The notes below the pieces were generated by a model that ran no database searches, was not told the DNA's origin, and saw only the letters and a list, made by a program, of their open reading frames with translations. This document shows, piece after piece, positions 1 through 48,190 of a stretch of 64,000 nt of DNA (position 1 is its first letter; every line of letters starts with the position of its first letter). The translations under genes were made by a program, and so were the position numbers. Source of the stretch: Euglena gracilis. Lineage: Eukaryota > Euglenida > Euglenophyceae > Euglenales. The stretch spans positions 6,074,170-6,138,169 of the forward strand of contig CP154956.1 in NCBI GenBank assembly GCA_039621445.1. Reading direction: 5' to 3'.

Positions 1-339
1 GTGGCGCCGCCTGCCCACCACCCACCACCCCCCACACACCGAAGGGTGCTGTTTTCTTCCCTGACTCTGTTTACCACAGGGATTGGGGCGTTTCAAAAAA
101 AAGTGCACAGGAAACGTCGCACTTACATAAATAATGATGTAATGATGTAATGATGTAAAGAATTTTCAGACACAGGCAAACCTTTGACATGATATTGTGC
201 ATGTGTGGCGGTTCTGTTTTTCTGTATGTGTTTTTGTGTTGTGCATTCCGTGAGTATTTTTGTTTTGCATATTGTGAGTCTGTGCGCGTGTGCGCCACCC
301 CTCTCGGGGAATGGGTCCAGGGTTTTTTTTTTAGTCGTG

Positions 340-600
340 GACCCCCGGGGGGGGGGGGAGGGTAAGGTGGGTGGGTCCGGCCGAGCCCCCCCCCCCCGGG
401 GGGGGGGGGGGTCCCCCCGGAGGGGGGTGGGATATACTTTTCGGCGCCACAGGCGCCGAAAAAATTCTATTTTTGGCATTTTTCGCGATTTTTCGGCCAT
501 TTTTTTTTTTGTGGGTCCCCCGGGACCCCCCCCCCCCCCCCGGGGGGCCCCCCGAGGGGGGGGTGGGGGGGGGGGACCCCCCCTCCCCCCCCCCCCGGTC
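340..600. repeat. poly-G/poly-C palindromic patch with GGCGCC hairpin
   Basis: Runs of 8-14 C are followed by runs of G. A small palindrome near 443-459 (GGCGCC, spacer, GGCGCC) is followed by A/T-rich sequence. The same combination recurs near 16000-16090, 22330-22400 and 40260-40390, so this is a dispersed repeat family and not simple noise. Confidence 0.6.
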
Positions 601-1934
601 TTGAAAAAAAACCCTGAATGGGTCCTGGAAACAGAGCCACTACCCCCCCCTGTACCCCTGCCATCCCCAAGCACAGCCGGTCAGACAAGCGCGACGGCCA
701 GTGCGCCGAGTGCCCACGTTCTTTCACACCACCTGGTGTGGTTTCCAAGAGCGCCCTATTCCTACAACTGTCGCCCATACAAGCTTGATCAGGGGTATCC
801 GGGATTGACGTTCAGGGTGACGTAGTCCCTCCAAGACTAGACGTCCTGACCCCACCAAATATCCTCAACCGACCACATTACTCTTTCAAAACGGTCCTGA
901 AAGGATCTGTTTCCCACTGACCTGCCCTCCACCAAGTTCAAAGCAAGTTTCTTTTTCCAACAAAACTATGTGTTTTCGGAACACACCGGTTTTTTTTTAT
1001 CAGCCCACAGGGTTCAAATAAATATATAATAGCATTTTTTGTTCAGTTTTTTTTCTTTGATCTATCTTTACGCATCACCCTCAATAGAATTAGTCCAGTT
1101 TCTGGATATCTCCAAGGAGGGGGACATTCCTGCAGGTCGGTTATTTTATATCCAGCTCCACCCCTCATGTTGGACTTCAAGTGATAGTTTTGTTCAAAGC
1201 ACACATGCACGCGCACACAAACAGCATGAGACGCCCGCACACTCATTGCGAAAAGAACCAATTTCCAGGACAATTAAGATGCATGCAGATCCGACCCCCC
1301 CCTGGGGGGGGAGGGTCGGGGAGGGCACATGGCCAATAGTGCCTGGGCACTCGGCCAAGGCACTTCCGGCGCGAACCCGCCGGAAGCTCAGAAAAGATTT
1401 TCGGGCACTTTTTGGCCCACCACCAGGCAGGCACCGATCCCCCCCCCCCGGGGAGTAGTGCCTGCCTGCCCAGACACTCCAGGGCACCCCTCTCCCCCAG
1501 GGTTGGTCAATTTCAGCCTGCCCGGAATTGAATGTGTGGTGCCTGGATTGTTGAAATGGTATGCACCTGTGATGTCTGTTGTCTTTTGGGGTATTTTCAG
1601 TCTTTTCATTGCCTCTCGTCGCGCTTCTGTCCGTTGGCGTTCACCCTCCAACATGGCCACATGCATAGTAGCGCGGATGTGAACTGTGCACAGATGCACG
1701 GTCTTCCGTAAGCAGAATACGGCCCGACCTTTCAGAGCCGCACTTCCACATTGAACATTTGTGGAACATTCGTGCATTTCCACATTTGAGGTTTTGTGTT
1801 GTGAATTGCCCCTCCTCAGAAACTTCAATTTTGGTGAAAAGACGTTGAAGATCCTTTGGGTCTTCAAGTTATTTGAACATATAATATTTCATTGATGCTC
1901 AAACCACAGCTTTTTGTTCTTCCAGATTCACCCC

Positions 1935-1937
<3 letters not shown>

Positions 1938-1970
<33 letters not shown>

Positions 1971-1975
1971 CACAC

Positions 1976-2008
<33 letters not shown>

Positions 2009-2038
2009 CACAACACAGACAACACACGCACACACACC
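1938..2038 (+). repeat. (CA)n microsatellite
   Basis: An interrupted CA/AC dinucleotide tract of about 100 bp. It produces His-Thr open frames that are not genes. Confidence 0.95.
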
Positions 2039-3459
2039 AGTCATTACCCTGGCCATTACCAAGCTTCCAGTTCTGCACTCTCCTGCGTGTCTGCTTTCGT
2101 TCTTGTGTATTATTTATTAAATTGTTTTTATACTTTACTCATTCCAATCTCTGTGTGTCTGGCTTTCCCGCATCCTCCCCGTCCATTGTAGTGTGCAGTG
2201 TGGCGCTGCCAACCAACTCACGCCTGTGTGTGCCCTCCCCCCCCCTGCTCCCAATTCCCCATCCCCGCCACAGGCGCCTTCCCAGCAAGGAGCAGCGGCG
2301 TTGTTTTTTTTTTTGGTTGGAAATTGAGCAACAAATTGCCTGTGGTACGTTGCATGGGAGGCAGGGCTGTATGGGAATCCCCGCAACCCCATGGGTGGGG
2401 CGGTCCGACCCCCCCCCCCTCCAGGCCTTCCTATACTTCCAGGGGGGCCGATTTTCAGGTCAAAATTTCCTTTGGCAAAGGCACCGAAGAAATTTTCTTT
2501 GAGCGGTCGACCCACCCCCCCCCACCTCCCGGGTGGGGGGTCTGACCCCCCCCCACCAGGCCTTCCTGTACAGCCCTGATGGGAGGTGGTGCATTGTTAA
2601 TTCAGAAATCATTTTGACTTGTTCGAGAGGTTGTCTTCCTTCCTTGTGCTTGCTGGTCGTTTGGTCCCTACAGGGGTTGCTGGGGTGATCAATTCCATTC
2701 GTCCGCATCTCCTTGCCTTCGAGGCACTGGTCCCCCTCCCCCCCCCATCCACCCTGTGGCCTTTGCCCGGCGCCGTAGCGTAGCGACAGTTGTCCATCTC
2801 TTTAAGAACCCCGGGCTCGGGCTGGAAATTTGGCTGGCTGGCTAACCCCCCCAGGGGAGGCTGGATCTGCTGTACCTGAGCTGGGTTCGGCTGGACAGAA
2901 AGTGAATGAGTTCCAAAAATGCTTCACCAAAAGTTGTTTTCAAACAAATGAGCATCTCACAACACCAAAGAAAGCACTCTCAGACCCCTTTCAAGCATTT
3001 TTTTTTGCTGATGTTAACCTTTTTTTTCAAAAGTTTCAGCTAACCCAGCAAAAAGGGCTGGCAGCTGGACCAACAGCAACCCTCCCACCCCTGCTGGGGG
3101 GGTTGTCTGTGTGGGGCTGGCTACAGCCGCCCCCAAGGGGGTCTGCCAACCTTTAAAGAGATGTATGCCTTTGCACAGAAGCCTGCTGCAGGGGTACACC
3201 GGGCTTCCATTTTCGCAACCATCGCGTTTGATGCATCCGCTTCCAACTCTGGAACAACTGTTGATGTTCAGCCTCATGGTTGGTTAATGTCTGGGTCGGG
3301 CCTCTCCTCGTCCAGCAAAGCCCACACACAGCAGTATGAGGAAATCTGAGCCCAACCCCTGGGGTCCAGCCAGCAGCAGCCTTTTTCCAGCCCGGGACCC
3401 CCTCCCCCCCCTCAGTGAGTTTCATTTATTTCCAACCACCCTGCCGGCAACTGGACAGT

Positions 3460-3775
3460 AACGGATTTTTCGCTTTTGGGGTGGCCAAAAAATGGCCGAA
3501 ATGTCAAAAAATGGGTAAAAATGGGTCGCAAAAGGACTGGCCAGGACAAATTTGGGGTCAAAAAATCATTTTTTTTGCATAATTGGCAGGTTTTTGGATA
3601 TTTGCATTAATCCAGAGAGAGTTTCCGAAGCTGTCATATTCATTTGCAGTTTTTTCGATTTTTTGGTACCCGGTTCGACCCCAGGTTGGGCCCAGTTCGA
3701 GCCCGGGATCCCAGGGGGGGTCAGCCAGCAGCCTTTTTCCAGCCAGCCCAAATTTTCCAGCCTCTGAGCTGGTCG
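3460..3775 (+). repeat. dispersed SINE-like repeat, uninterrupted copy
   Basis: It begins near the words AACGGATTTTTCG, continues through a stretch with GGTTCGACCCC, and ends with CCAGCC-rich sequence and CCCAAATTTTCCAGCCTCTG. Close relatives lie at about 16375-16690 (+), 51735-52015 (-) and 58685-58960 (+). The last is interrupted on its left side by the 2.5-kb palindromic element. The GGTTCGA word resembles a tRNA B box, so a tRNA-derived SINE is possible but not shown. Confidence 0.6.
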
Positions 3776-5716
3776 GTAAAAAGTGACTTGCCCAAGACAT
3801 GTGCGTATATGTATGTCTGTTTCTGTATTTGTGTTGCGTGTGTATCAAGTGTAAATTATATGGTGTGTAAATATTTGAACAATCAAATAGGCAATCTGTT
3901 CTTTGTATGATTACAATGTAATGCCAGGAATAACCCCACAAAGAATACCCCACAAAATATAGAACCCCCCCCAAAGAAAGAAGCCCCCCAGGGTGCTTGC
4001 AACCGAAAATAAACTCACCCACCCAAGGAAAATAAGACCGGGACTACTTTTTAGGTGCATTGCTGCAAATCCCTTGGGATTCTTATTTGGGGGGATCCAC
4101 TTCTTGAGTTGCCAAAATATTCGACCGAAAAAAACCCTGCTGCAGGAGTCAAAAAAGGACAATTTTTGGCAGAGCAAAAATTGTCTCGAAAATGCCAAAT
4201 TTACAACATGTGAATTGGGTAAAAAGAAGTTAAAAAAAAGAAAACACCTATTTTGGGGCTTTTTCACAATTTTAATGGGGGGGATCTATCTGTTGGATTT
4301 CCCTCAAGAATCCCGAGAATCACTTATTTTTGTCAAAATATTATTTTTTCAGATATATTTCAAGCTCGAGCTATTACTGAAAATGTTCAAAGAGGATCCC
4401 AGAATGTCAGTTATGGTGACATATAAGTAATAACGGTAATTTTAGGGTCGATGAGAAATCAACCAAATATTGAAGCCCCTTAGTATAGAATCCCCCCAGG
4501 TCCTTGGAATTCTGTCCGAATATTGAACCGGAGGTTCTATTGGGCGGGGGGGGGGTAATCATATCTTCATCAGTCGTACACCCACCCACTCAGTGAAATC
4601 CAGTTCTCGGAGTTCCTAACAAAAACAGCAAGCAAAAAGAGAATTGTTTTTGGTTCCAAAATCAGCATGTAACAAAACAAACCTACACAAAAAAAACGAC
4701 AGAAAAGAACAGTGTGAAAGCATAGCTCCACCCTCCAAAGCCCTGGGGTCATGAATGCCGCCCAAAAATGAAGCCCAGTTTTATGTTGCTTGGGGGGGGG
4801 GTGATGAAGTTTCTCCTGGATAACCCCCCTGGACAATACCCAAAATGGTGGCCCTCCCCCTGGTTTTGACCAAGAATCCAAGAATTCGAATAATAGCCGC
4901 CACCCCCGGGGTGCTCTGAGGTCTCGACTATGCGATTCATATTCCGAGATCTCAACCAATTTTTTGGTCAACCAGCTTTTTGCCAACGAAAAAAACTGGC
5001 AATCTTCGACAAGAGAGCACAAATAATACGCCAGTTTGCCCCCATCGGACTCTCATTTGGGGGAGGGGGTATTGCTGTTTAAGCCAATTCCTGTGTGTTG
5101 GCGCATTGCATTTGCTTTCAATCCTCAGTATCCAGGCAAGGATCCACAACTGTGTCATATAAATCCATTTTCTCTTGGGATTCAATAGGAGGTGGGGGTG
5201 TGTTGCTGGTCTTTGTTGGCTCATACCTCCCGCACAGGGTTTCTCGCGATCGCCACCTGTTCCTCTCTGCCCCCGTTCTGGACACAGGTGCCCTCGCCGC
5301 ACGCCTTTTCAAATCGTTGGCCATTTGCGCTGCAAATTTGACAGCGGACTGGTTCTACTTTTAGAACCCTGAAGTTACACAATGTGCATATTTGAAAACC
5401 TGGCAAAAATTTGTCCGTCTGATACTCATGGTACCCCCCCCCTTGCCCATCGACCGCCTCTCAACAACGACCACCCCCCGGTCAGGGGTTGTAGAAGCCC
5501 GGTTGGTGGGAACAAGGGGGGGTATTGAAAACATATTTATAATTTGTTAATATTGTTGTACATGACAAGGATAACTTTTTTACAGATATGTTCAAAATTA
5601 TCAGTATATTCCTCAATAAATGAACCCGCTATGCCCAATGTTTGATGGGCCATCTGCAAGCACACGGCGTGGGCCAGGGTCAGGGAGGGCACCGGTGGGC
5701 CGCAGTCCATGCGGTC

Positions 5717-42952
<37,236 letters not shown>

Positions 42953-43885
42953 GGCCATCCCACTGCTTGGCAAAGCGGTCCTCAAGGGACACGGTTGTGT
43001 TTTTTTTTCTGTTAAGGACCGCCTTTGAGGACTGCCCTCGGCCTAAGGGCCGGCCAACAGCCGATCCGGAGGTCGAGGTGGATGGGCGATGGCCCAAAGG
43101 ATGTCAAAAATCATTATTTTCCCTGAAGTTGACCCGTTTTTGCTGAAATATGGCCATTTTTCCAGCCATTTTTCCTGTGGATTTTTCATTGAATGAGGGT
43201 GGGAATTTTTTTGTGCCGACGAACCGTCTTGTTGCTCTGTATGTGTGGCTGTCCGGGGAGGGTGAGTCACTGATTTTTTTCCTTTGGCTGGCTGTTCTTC
43301 ACTCTTGTCCCACCACTCTGCAACCGAGCAGCAGTCTTTGTTTCGAGCCGCCGAAGTGCATTCATTGCACTGATTTTGGCTAACTGGACACCAAAAGCAA
43401 CATGTGCTCTGGTGATGTTTTGGGTATTTTATTATTTCGTTGTTTTTTCGCAGGGACAAGCAGAGTGTACTCCTTCTCTCCTGGGCTCATTCAATGTCCC
43501 GAGAATGGTTCAGTTGCCAAAGCAGAAAAAATGGGTCACTGACACTGATTTTTTTTTAAAAAAGCGAGGTTTGCCCCTCGCCAAAGCAGTGGTATTGCTC
43601 GAATTTCCCTTCCGAGAAACCAAGTGACCCACATGCCCCATTCCCGCCGCTCCTGGCGCCGCCGCATGCGACAATCTTCGACCCGATGTGGTGATCCACG
43701 ACCCGCAACACGCCCGATGGCATTGATCCGCCGCCGCAGAAACGGATCTCTGCATGGCGCGTCTCTCTCCTCCTGGCAGTGGACCAAGGTCCCACCTGTG
43801 TTGCGATTGTGAGCTGTGCCGGAGGCTTGCCCACGACCACCCCTGTATCCGACCACCCCTTAGGCAACCGAATTTTATTTAATAA

Positions 43886-43886
<1 letters not shown>

Positions 43887-43916
<30 letters not shown>

Positions 43917-43942
43917 AAGAAGAAGAAGAAGAAGAAGAAGAA
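43887..43942 (+). repeat. (AAG)n microsatellite
   Basis: About 18 AAG units, giving polyLys open frames that are not genes. Confidence 0.95.
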
Positions 43943-44044
43943 TAAGTGTGCCAAACGGCGTTTGGTATTTCTGTTAAAACAGAAATGAAGGGGTACGCTT
44001 CTTATTTCTATTCGAGGGGGGTCCAGGAGACGCAGGGGGTCCGA

Positions 44045-44343
44045 CATGGTTGGTTTGGGTCCCCGGGTGGGCCAGTGCAGTTCCCCATCGGTTTCGGGCA
44101 ATTTTCGAAAAATCGATTTTTTGACCCCCAGAAGGCTAAAAAAACGGCTAAGTAATGTGGGAACCCCCTTTTGGGGGCCCCGTACAGGCCCAAAAACGGT
44201 CCGGAGGGGCCGGGGGTATGTGGGGTGTATACAGGCCACTTGGGGGTCCCCCATGGTTGGTTTGGGTCCCCGGGTGGGTCCGTGCAGTTCCCCATCGGTT
44301 TTGGGTAATTTTCAAAAAATCGATTTTTTGACCTCCATAAGGC
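44045..44343 (+). repeat. direct duplication with about 205-bp spacing
   Basis: Positions 44045-44138 and 44250-44343 share CATGGTTGGTTTGGGTCCCC, GTGCAGTTCCCCATCGGTTT and AAAATCGATTTTTTGACC with only scattered differences. Confidence 0.85.
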
Positions 44344-44353
44344 TGTGCACAGG

Positions 44354-44413
44354 GTGCAAGGCCGCGAAAACGCATAAGTCCACAAATTCGGGGTCCGATC
44401 CCCAGTTGCACCC
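44354..44413 (+). repeat. tRNA-like sequence, decayed
   Basis: GGGTGCAA at the left pairs with TTGCACCC at the right. The B-box-like word GGTCCGATCC lies in the right place for a T-arm. The D-arm is not recognisable. Confidence 0.4.
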
Positions 44414-44569
44414 ACCTACGTGTGCAGTCGCGACCCGGGACCCATGCCATCCAATGGAGGGACCCCTGTCCTGTGGGGAGTTTCACTTCAGATCAGGTGG
44501 ACCGACTGTCATATCCCGGGAAGAATTATTTATTATTATTTGTAGTAGTAGTGGTGGTGGTGGTAGTAG

Positions 44570-44576
44570 TAGTAGT

Positions 44577-44612
<36 letters not shown>
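44570..44612 (+). repeat. (AGC)n microsatellite
   Basis: About 11 AGC units after a short run of TAG and GTG triplets. Confidence 0.9.
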
Positions 44613-44614
<2 letters not shown>

Positions 44615-44899
44615 CAGTATTTAGGAGTCCCCTATTTTTGGCCCGTGGCGGCTCCTACTGGATGGTCGGACCGAAACTCCGACACCTACCCCCCCCCCAT
44701 TTGGGGTTTGGACACTCTCAATAAACTAGGCGGAACAGCGTACCTATACCTACTGGTGTGAACCACCCCCCGAATAGAAATAATAAGCGTATAATAATAA
44801 TATAATAAAAAATAATTTTATGTATGTGAGTATTACACACATTGAACGATTTATATATTATTTATGTTTTACGATTTTTTACGTATGTTTACGTATGCT

Positions 44900-44935
<36 letters not shown>

Positions 44936-45309
44936 CGTACGTTTCTATGTGTTCTTTTAGGGGTTCTTTCCTGCAGCCACCCCGCGTTGGGGCCTTTGAA
45001 GATCAGGGGGCTAGTATGACCCCCTACCCCCAGGTCAGGGGATGTAAGAAACCGGTCATCGACGGGGGGGGGGGGGGGGGGGGGGTAGCATCACGTCAGT
45101 GGGAAAAAAATTTGGTCCATGTTTGAAATATATATCCTGGACTCCTCTTAAGAACGCCTAATTTGTTTGCGCATTTGAGGAACCCACCTAGCTCTAATAT
45201 CCCACACTGAAAAATTCCAAATTTCAAAGTTTGATTTTTTGTTTTTGGTCAATGGACCCTCCCTCTCAGGTCTTAAAAAGAAGCCTGCCACAAAGAGTCC
45301 ACTTGCCTC

Positions 45310-46690
45310 ACTGCGACACAGGATCATTTGCGAATTTGCAAAAATGGTCTGTTGTGGGCCAACTGATTTTCAGAAATTTGTGATGTTGTGACATGGTGAA
45401 AGGGCGCGGTCTGACCTGCCCACAACCGTTCTCGCACCGTCCTATGTTGATTTGGTAGCCGGGCAGTCGCCAACCCCCTTGCTGGCGTGCGTGCCCCGCT
45501 TGGTCCGGGACACCTGCGCTGAGGCACCTCGCTGTCGGTGGTGAAACGCTGGGGGAAAGGCCAAAATTCTGCCGTTTTTGACTCTCCGGAACTTAGCGCC
45601 GAGTTGTGAATCCCCAGGTTTGGCCAAAAAAAAATACCCAAAAATGCAAGAAAACCTGGTCTTGTCTGAAAAATTTCCTGCGTGGCAACTGCCAGCAAAG
45701 GTGCACCCCTTTGCGTGTTGTTTGATTGCCTGCAGCACCCTGTGGAGGTTTTGAAGTTGGCTTTGAAAGGAGTGTTTTTTCCAGGTTGAAACGGATTGTT
45801 AGAGAACTCTGATAATTCTCGTAGATGAAGGGGACGAAGAATACAGGGGGTTTCCGTCAGTTACCAGTTGAGCTCTGTGGTAGTTTAGGTGCATCGCCCC
45901 ACTTGTGTTGAGACTCCGCCACACCTACATGACATGACAGCACAAAGAACATTATTTGTTCTTTTGCGCAATTGCAGAACCATTTAACTAACCAACGGCC
46001 TTCTATGCCAGCTTGTTCTGAGTTGGAAAATAAACAAATGTTGTGAAACAAAAATGTTGTGAAAGTTAGTATTACCTCTCCTGTATTCTTATGGTCTGGA
46101 GAACATTGTAGTTCCCCGAGTGGTTCTTTTGCACAATCGCGCAAAGGATCGATTCAAGAACGCAGAGGTTTTTTAGTCAGTAAATGTTTCCATTCGCAGG
46201 TGGTGTACTGCACCTCTTTTTCCACAGGGTGAAGGGCCTTTTTTTTTCAGAATAAAATTGTCTTAGTTGTTGTTTTTTTGGTGTTTCAGGAGCAATGAAA
46301 CAGTTTTCACAAGCTCAATTTGCTGACCCCAAATTTGGGCAGGAGGCGGGTCTTTTGCCACTTTTAATTTTCAATCATTTAACGTGTTGAAGCATTGGCA
46401 TAGCTGCAGCAACTTCATCGTCTGAATGGACCACTTGGCAATTGCACAAGTGGTTCTCAATTGCACATCCCTTTGAACATCCTTTCTAACATCCCTTTGC
46501 GCAATTGCGCAAAGGTCCCATTTTCGCACTGCGTGAACCGTCCATTCCAGCAGTTGTGCAAATGGGCCGTTCCCACAGTTGCACAACTGGTCCCTGTGGG
46601 CGTTTGTGCAAGTGGTTCTTTTAGTCAATTGTGCAACAGGACCAAAATTTTTTCTGAAAGTCAAAGTGTATGGTGTTGTGTAGGGCTCGG
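45310..46690 (+). repeat. long diverged dispersed repeat, copy B
   Basis: It corresponds in order to 24300-26620. Shared words include GCATCGCCCCA, TGGAAAAT, CATTTAACGTGTTG and several TTGCGCAATTGCGCAA-type palindromes. It also shares the GGTTCTTTTGC flanks of the palindromes. Confidence 0.6.
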
Positions 46691-47269
46691 TCTCACCTGT
46701 GCATTTTGGGTCATTTCCGGGTCAAAAAAAAGTGGGGAAAATCGATTTTTTTTTTAACCCAAAACGATGATTTTTTGGCCTCCCGGACCCGGAAGAACTG
46801 TTTTCGAGCCAAAAATGCCCGTTTTTTCCACTCATGCATTTTGGCCGGGCCGGGCCGGTCCCCCGGGCCATAAAGGGGCCGTAAATATGTCATATCTCAG
46901 GTTTAGAAGGGAGTTACGGGCAATCAAAATACCGTTAGATAGGGCGTTCCAAGGGCTTCAATGTAGGTCTCCGGCCATTTCTTTTGATTTTGCTTCATCG
47001 TCGAAATATTTTGAAAAAATCGGGGTTTTTGACAAAAAAAACAGCCACGGAAACACCCCAAAATGGCCGTTTTGGGCCACAAAAGCGCGCCAGAACACGG
47101 TGTCGGCAGCCAAAACGGCGAATGGGGGGGCGATAGAGGGCCTCCAGGGGTACATTTCATCAGACCGAAATTTACGGAAATAATGTACGTTTTCTCGAGA
47201 TATTTTCGAAAAAGCGATTTTTTGACCGAAAATCTCACCCCGGCGAGATGCAGAGTCGAACCTGGGGGG

Positions 47270-47460
47270 AATTTGGCGAATCCCACCAAGTTTGAACCCC
47301 TTCGCGGGTGAATAACTCGGGCCTGGCGGGGAGTTGGGGGTCAAATGGAGGTGATTTGGGAACTAGAAAATCCAGTCGCTCGCGACTGAAAAAAAAAATC
47401 CGGGAACCGGGCCGGGGTCGTGGTGATAATCCGCGGTTTTCACGGTCTACCCAGGGGTGG
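47270..47460 (-). repeat. dispersed repeat with CAGTCGCGAGCGACTG box, copy 2 (inverted)
   Basis: On the minus strand it reads like 32327-32525, including the CCAGTCGCTCGCGACTG box, AACTCGGGCCTGGCGGGGAG and the GATAATCCGCGG end. Confidence 0.8.
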
Positions 47461-47934
47461 GGGGAGGGTTCTTTCCCCCCTTTCCCCAGTGGTAAGCTTC
47501 GCTCTTGCCCATAAAGGATAAGAGCTCAGCGACCCCCAAACAACATACCCCTTTCAGCATTGCACATGGCAAATCAAGCAAGGTGGACACCCTCTTTAAA
47601 AATGTTCATTCCCCGGGACCACATTCTTTGTCTGAGAACGGAATTGAAACAGTGTTAACGTCAAACAATGCAGTTTTTTGTGGTCAATTCTGAAATTGAA
47701 GAAATATGAAGTTTGGAATCAATTTCAAGAGTCCAATGGGGGTCGAAACTGCTTTTTATAACTCAATGCGGATTTCTATGGAGGTTGTGCTTGGGGGGGG
47801 GGAAGTGATGGTCGGTATGTCCAGGTGGGGAACCATTTCCACACCGTGCGTATTTTTAATTTTTTCTTGTTGCTTTTTTTGGATAGCTATCGTCTTTTCC
47901 TTTGTTTGATAAATAAAAAAACAATATATGTCAT

Positions 47935-48190
47935 GAATTATATTATATAAATTATATTGTATATATTATGTCATATCATTTCATATCGTATTACATTATA
48001 TTATATTATATTATGTTATATTATATTATATTGTATTGTATTATATTATATTGTATTGTATTATATTATATTATTATATTTTATTATGTTATATTATGTT
48101 TTGTTATATTATATATATCTTATATTACTTATTATATTATATTATATTATATTATATTATATTATATTATATTATATTATATTATATAAA
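47935..48190 (+). repeat. (TATTA)n-type microsatellite
   Basis: About 255 bp of TATTATAT and TATTATATTG units. The Tyr/Ile-rich frames are not genes. Confidence 0.95.

Larger units (their letters stand above)
1..5716. other. upstream noncoding region, repeat-rich
   Basis: I see no convincing exon here. The stretch holds long poly-G/poly-C palindromic patches (about 340-600, 1290-1330, 2400-2570), a CA microsatellite, a copy of a SINE-like repeat (3460-3775) and AT-rich filler. Open frames in it are products of G/C homopolymers or of the CA repeat. A promoter for gene 1 probably lies in the last kilobase, but I cannot point to a motif. Confidence 0.6.

Noticed and set aside
123-825. Gly/Pro-rich frames on both strands near the left edge
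   Set aside because: They arise from G and C homopolymers and have no conserved motif.
43556-44254. 232-codon minus-strand frame
   Set aside because: It runs through the AAG microsatellite (polyPhe on that strand) and duplicated noncoding repeat. No motif or splice logic supports it.
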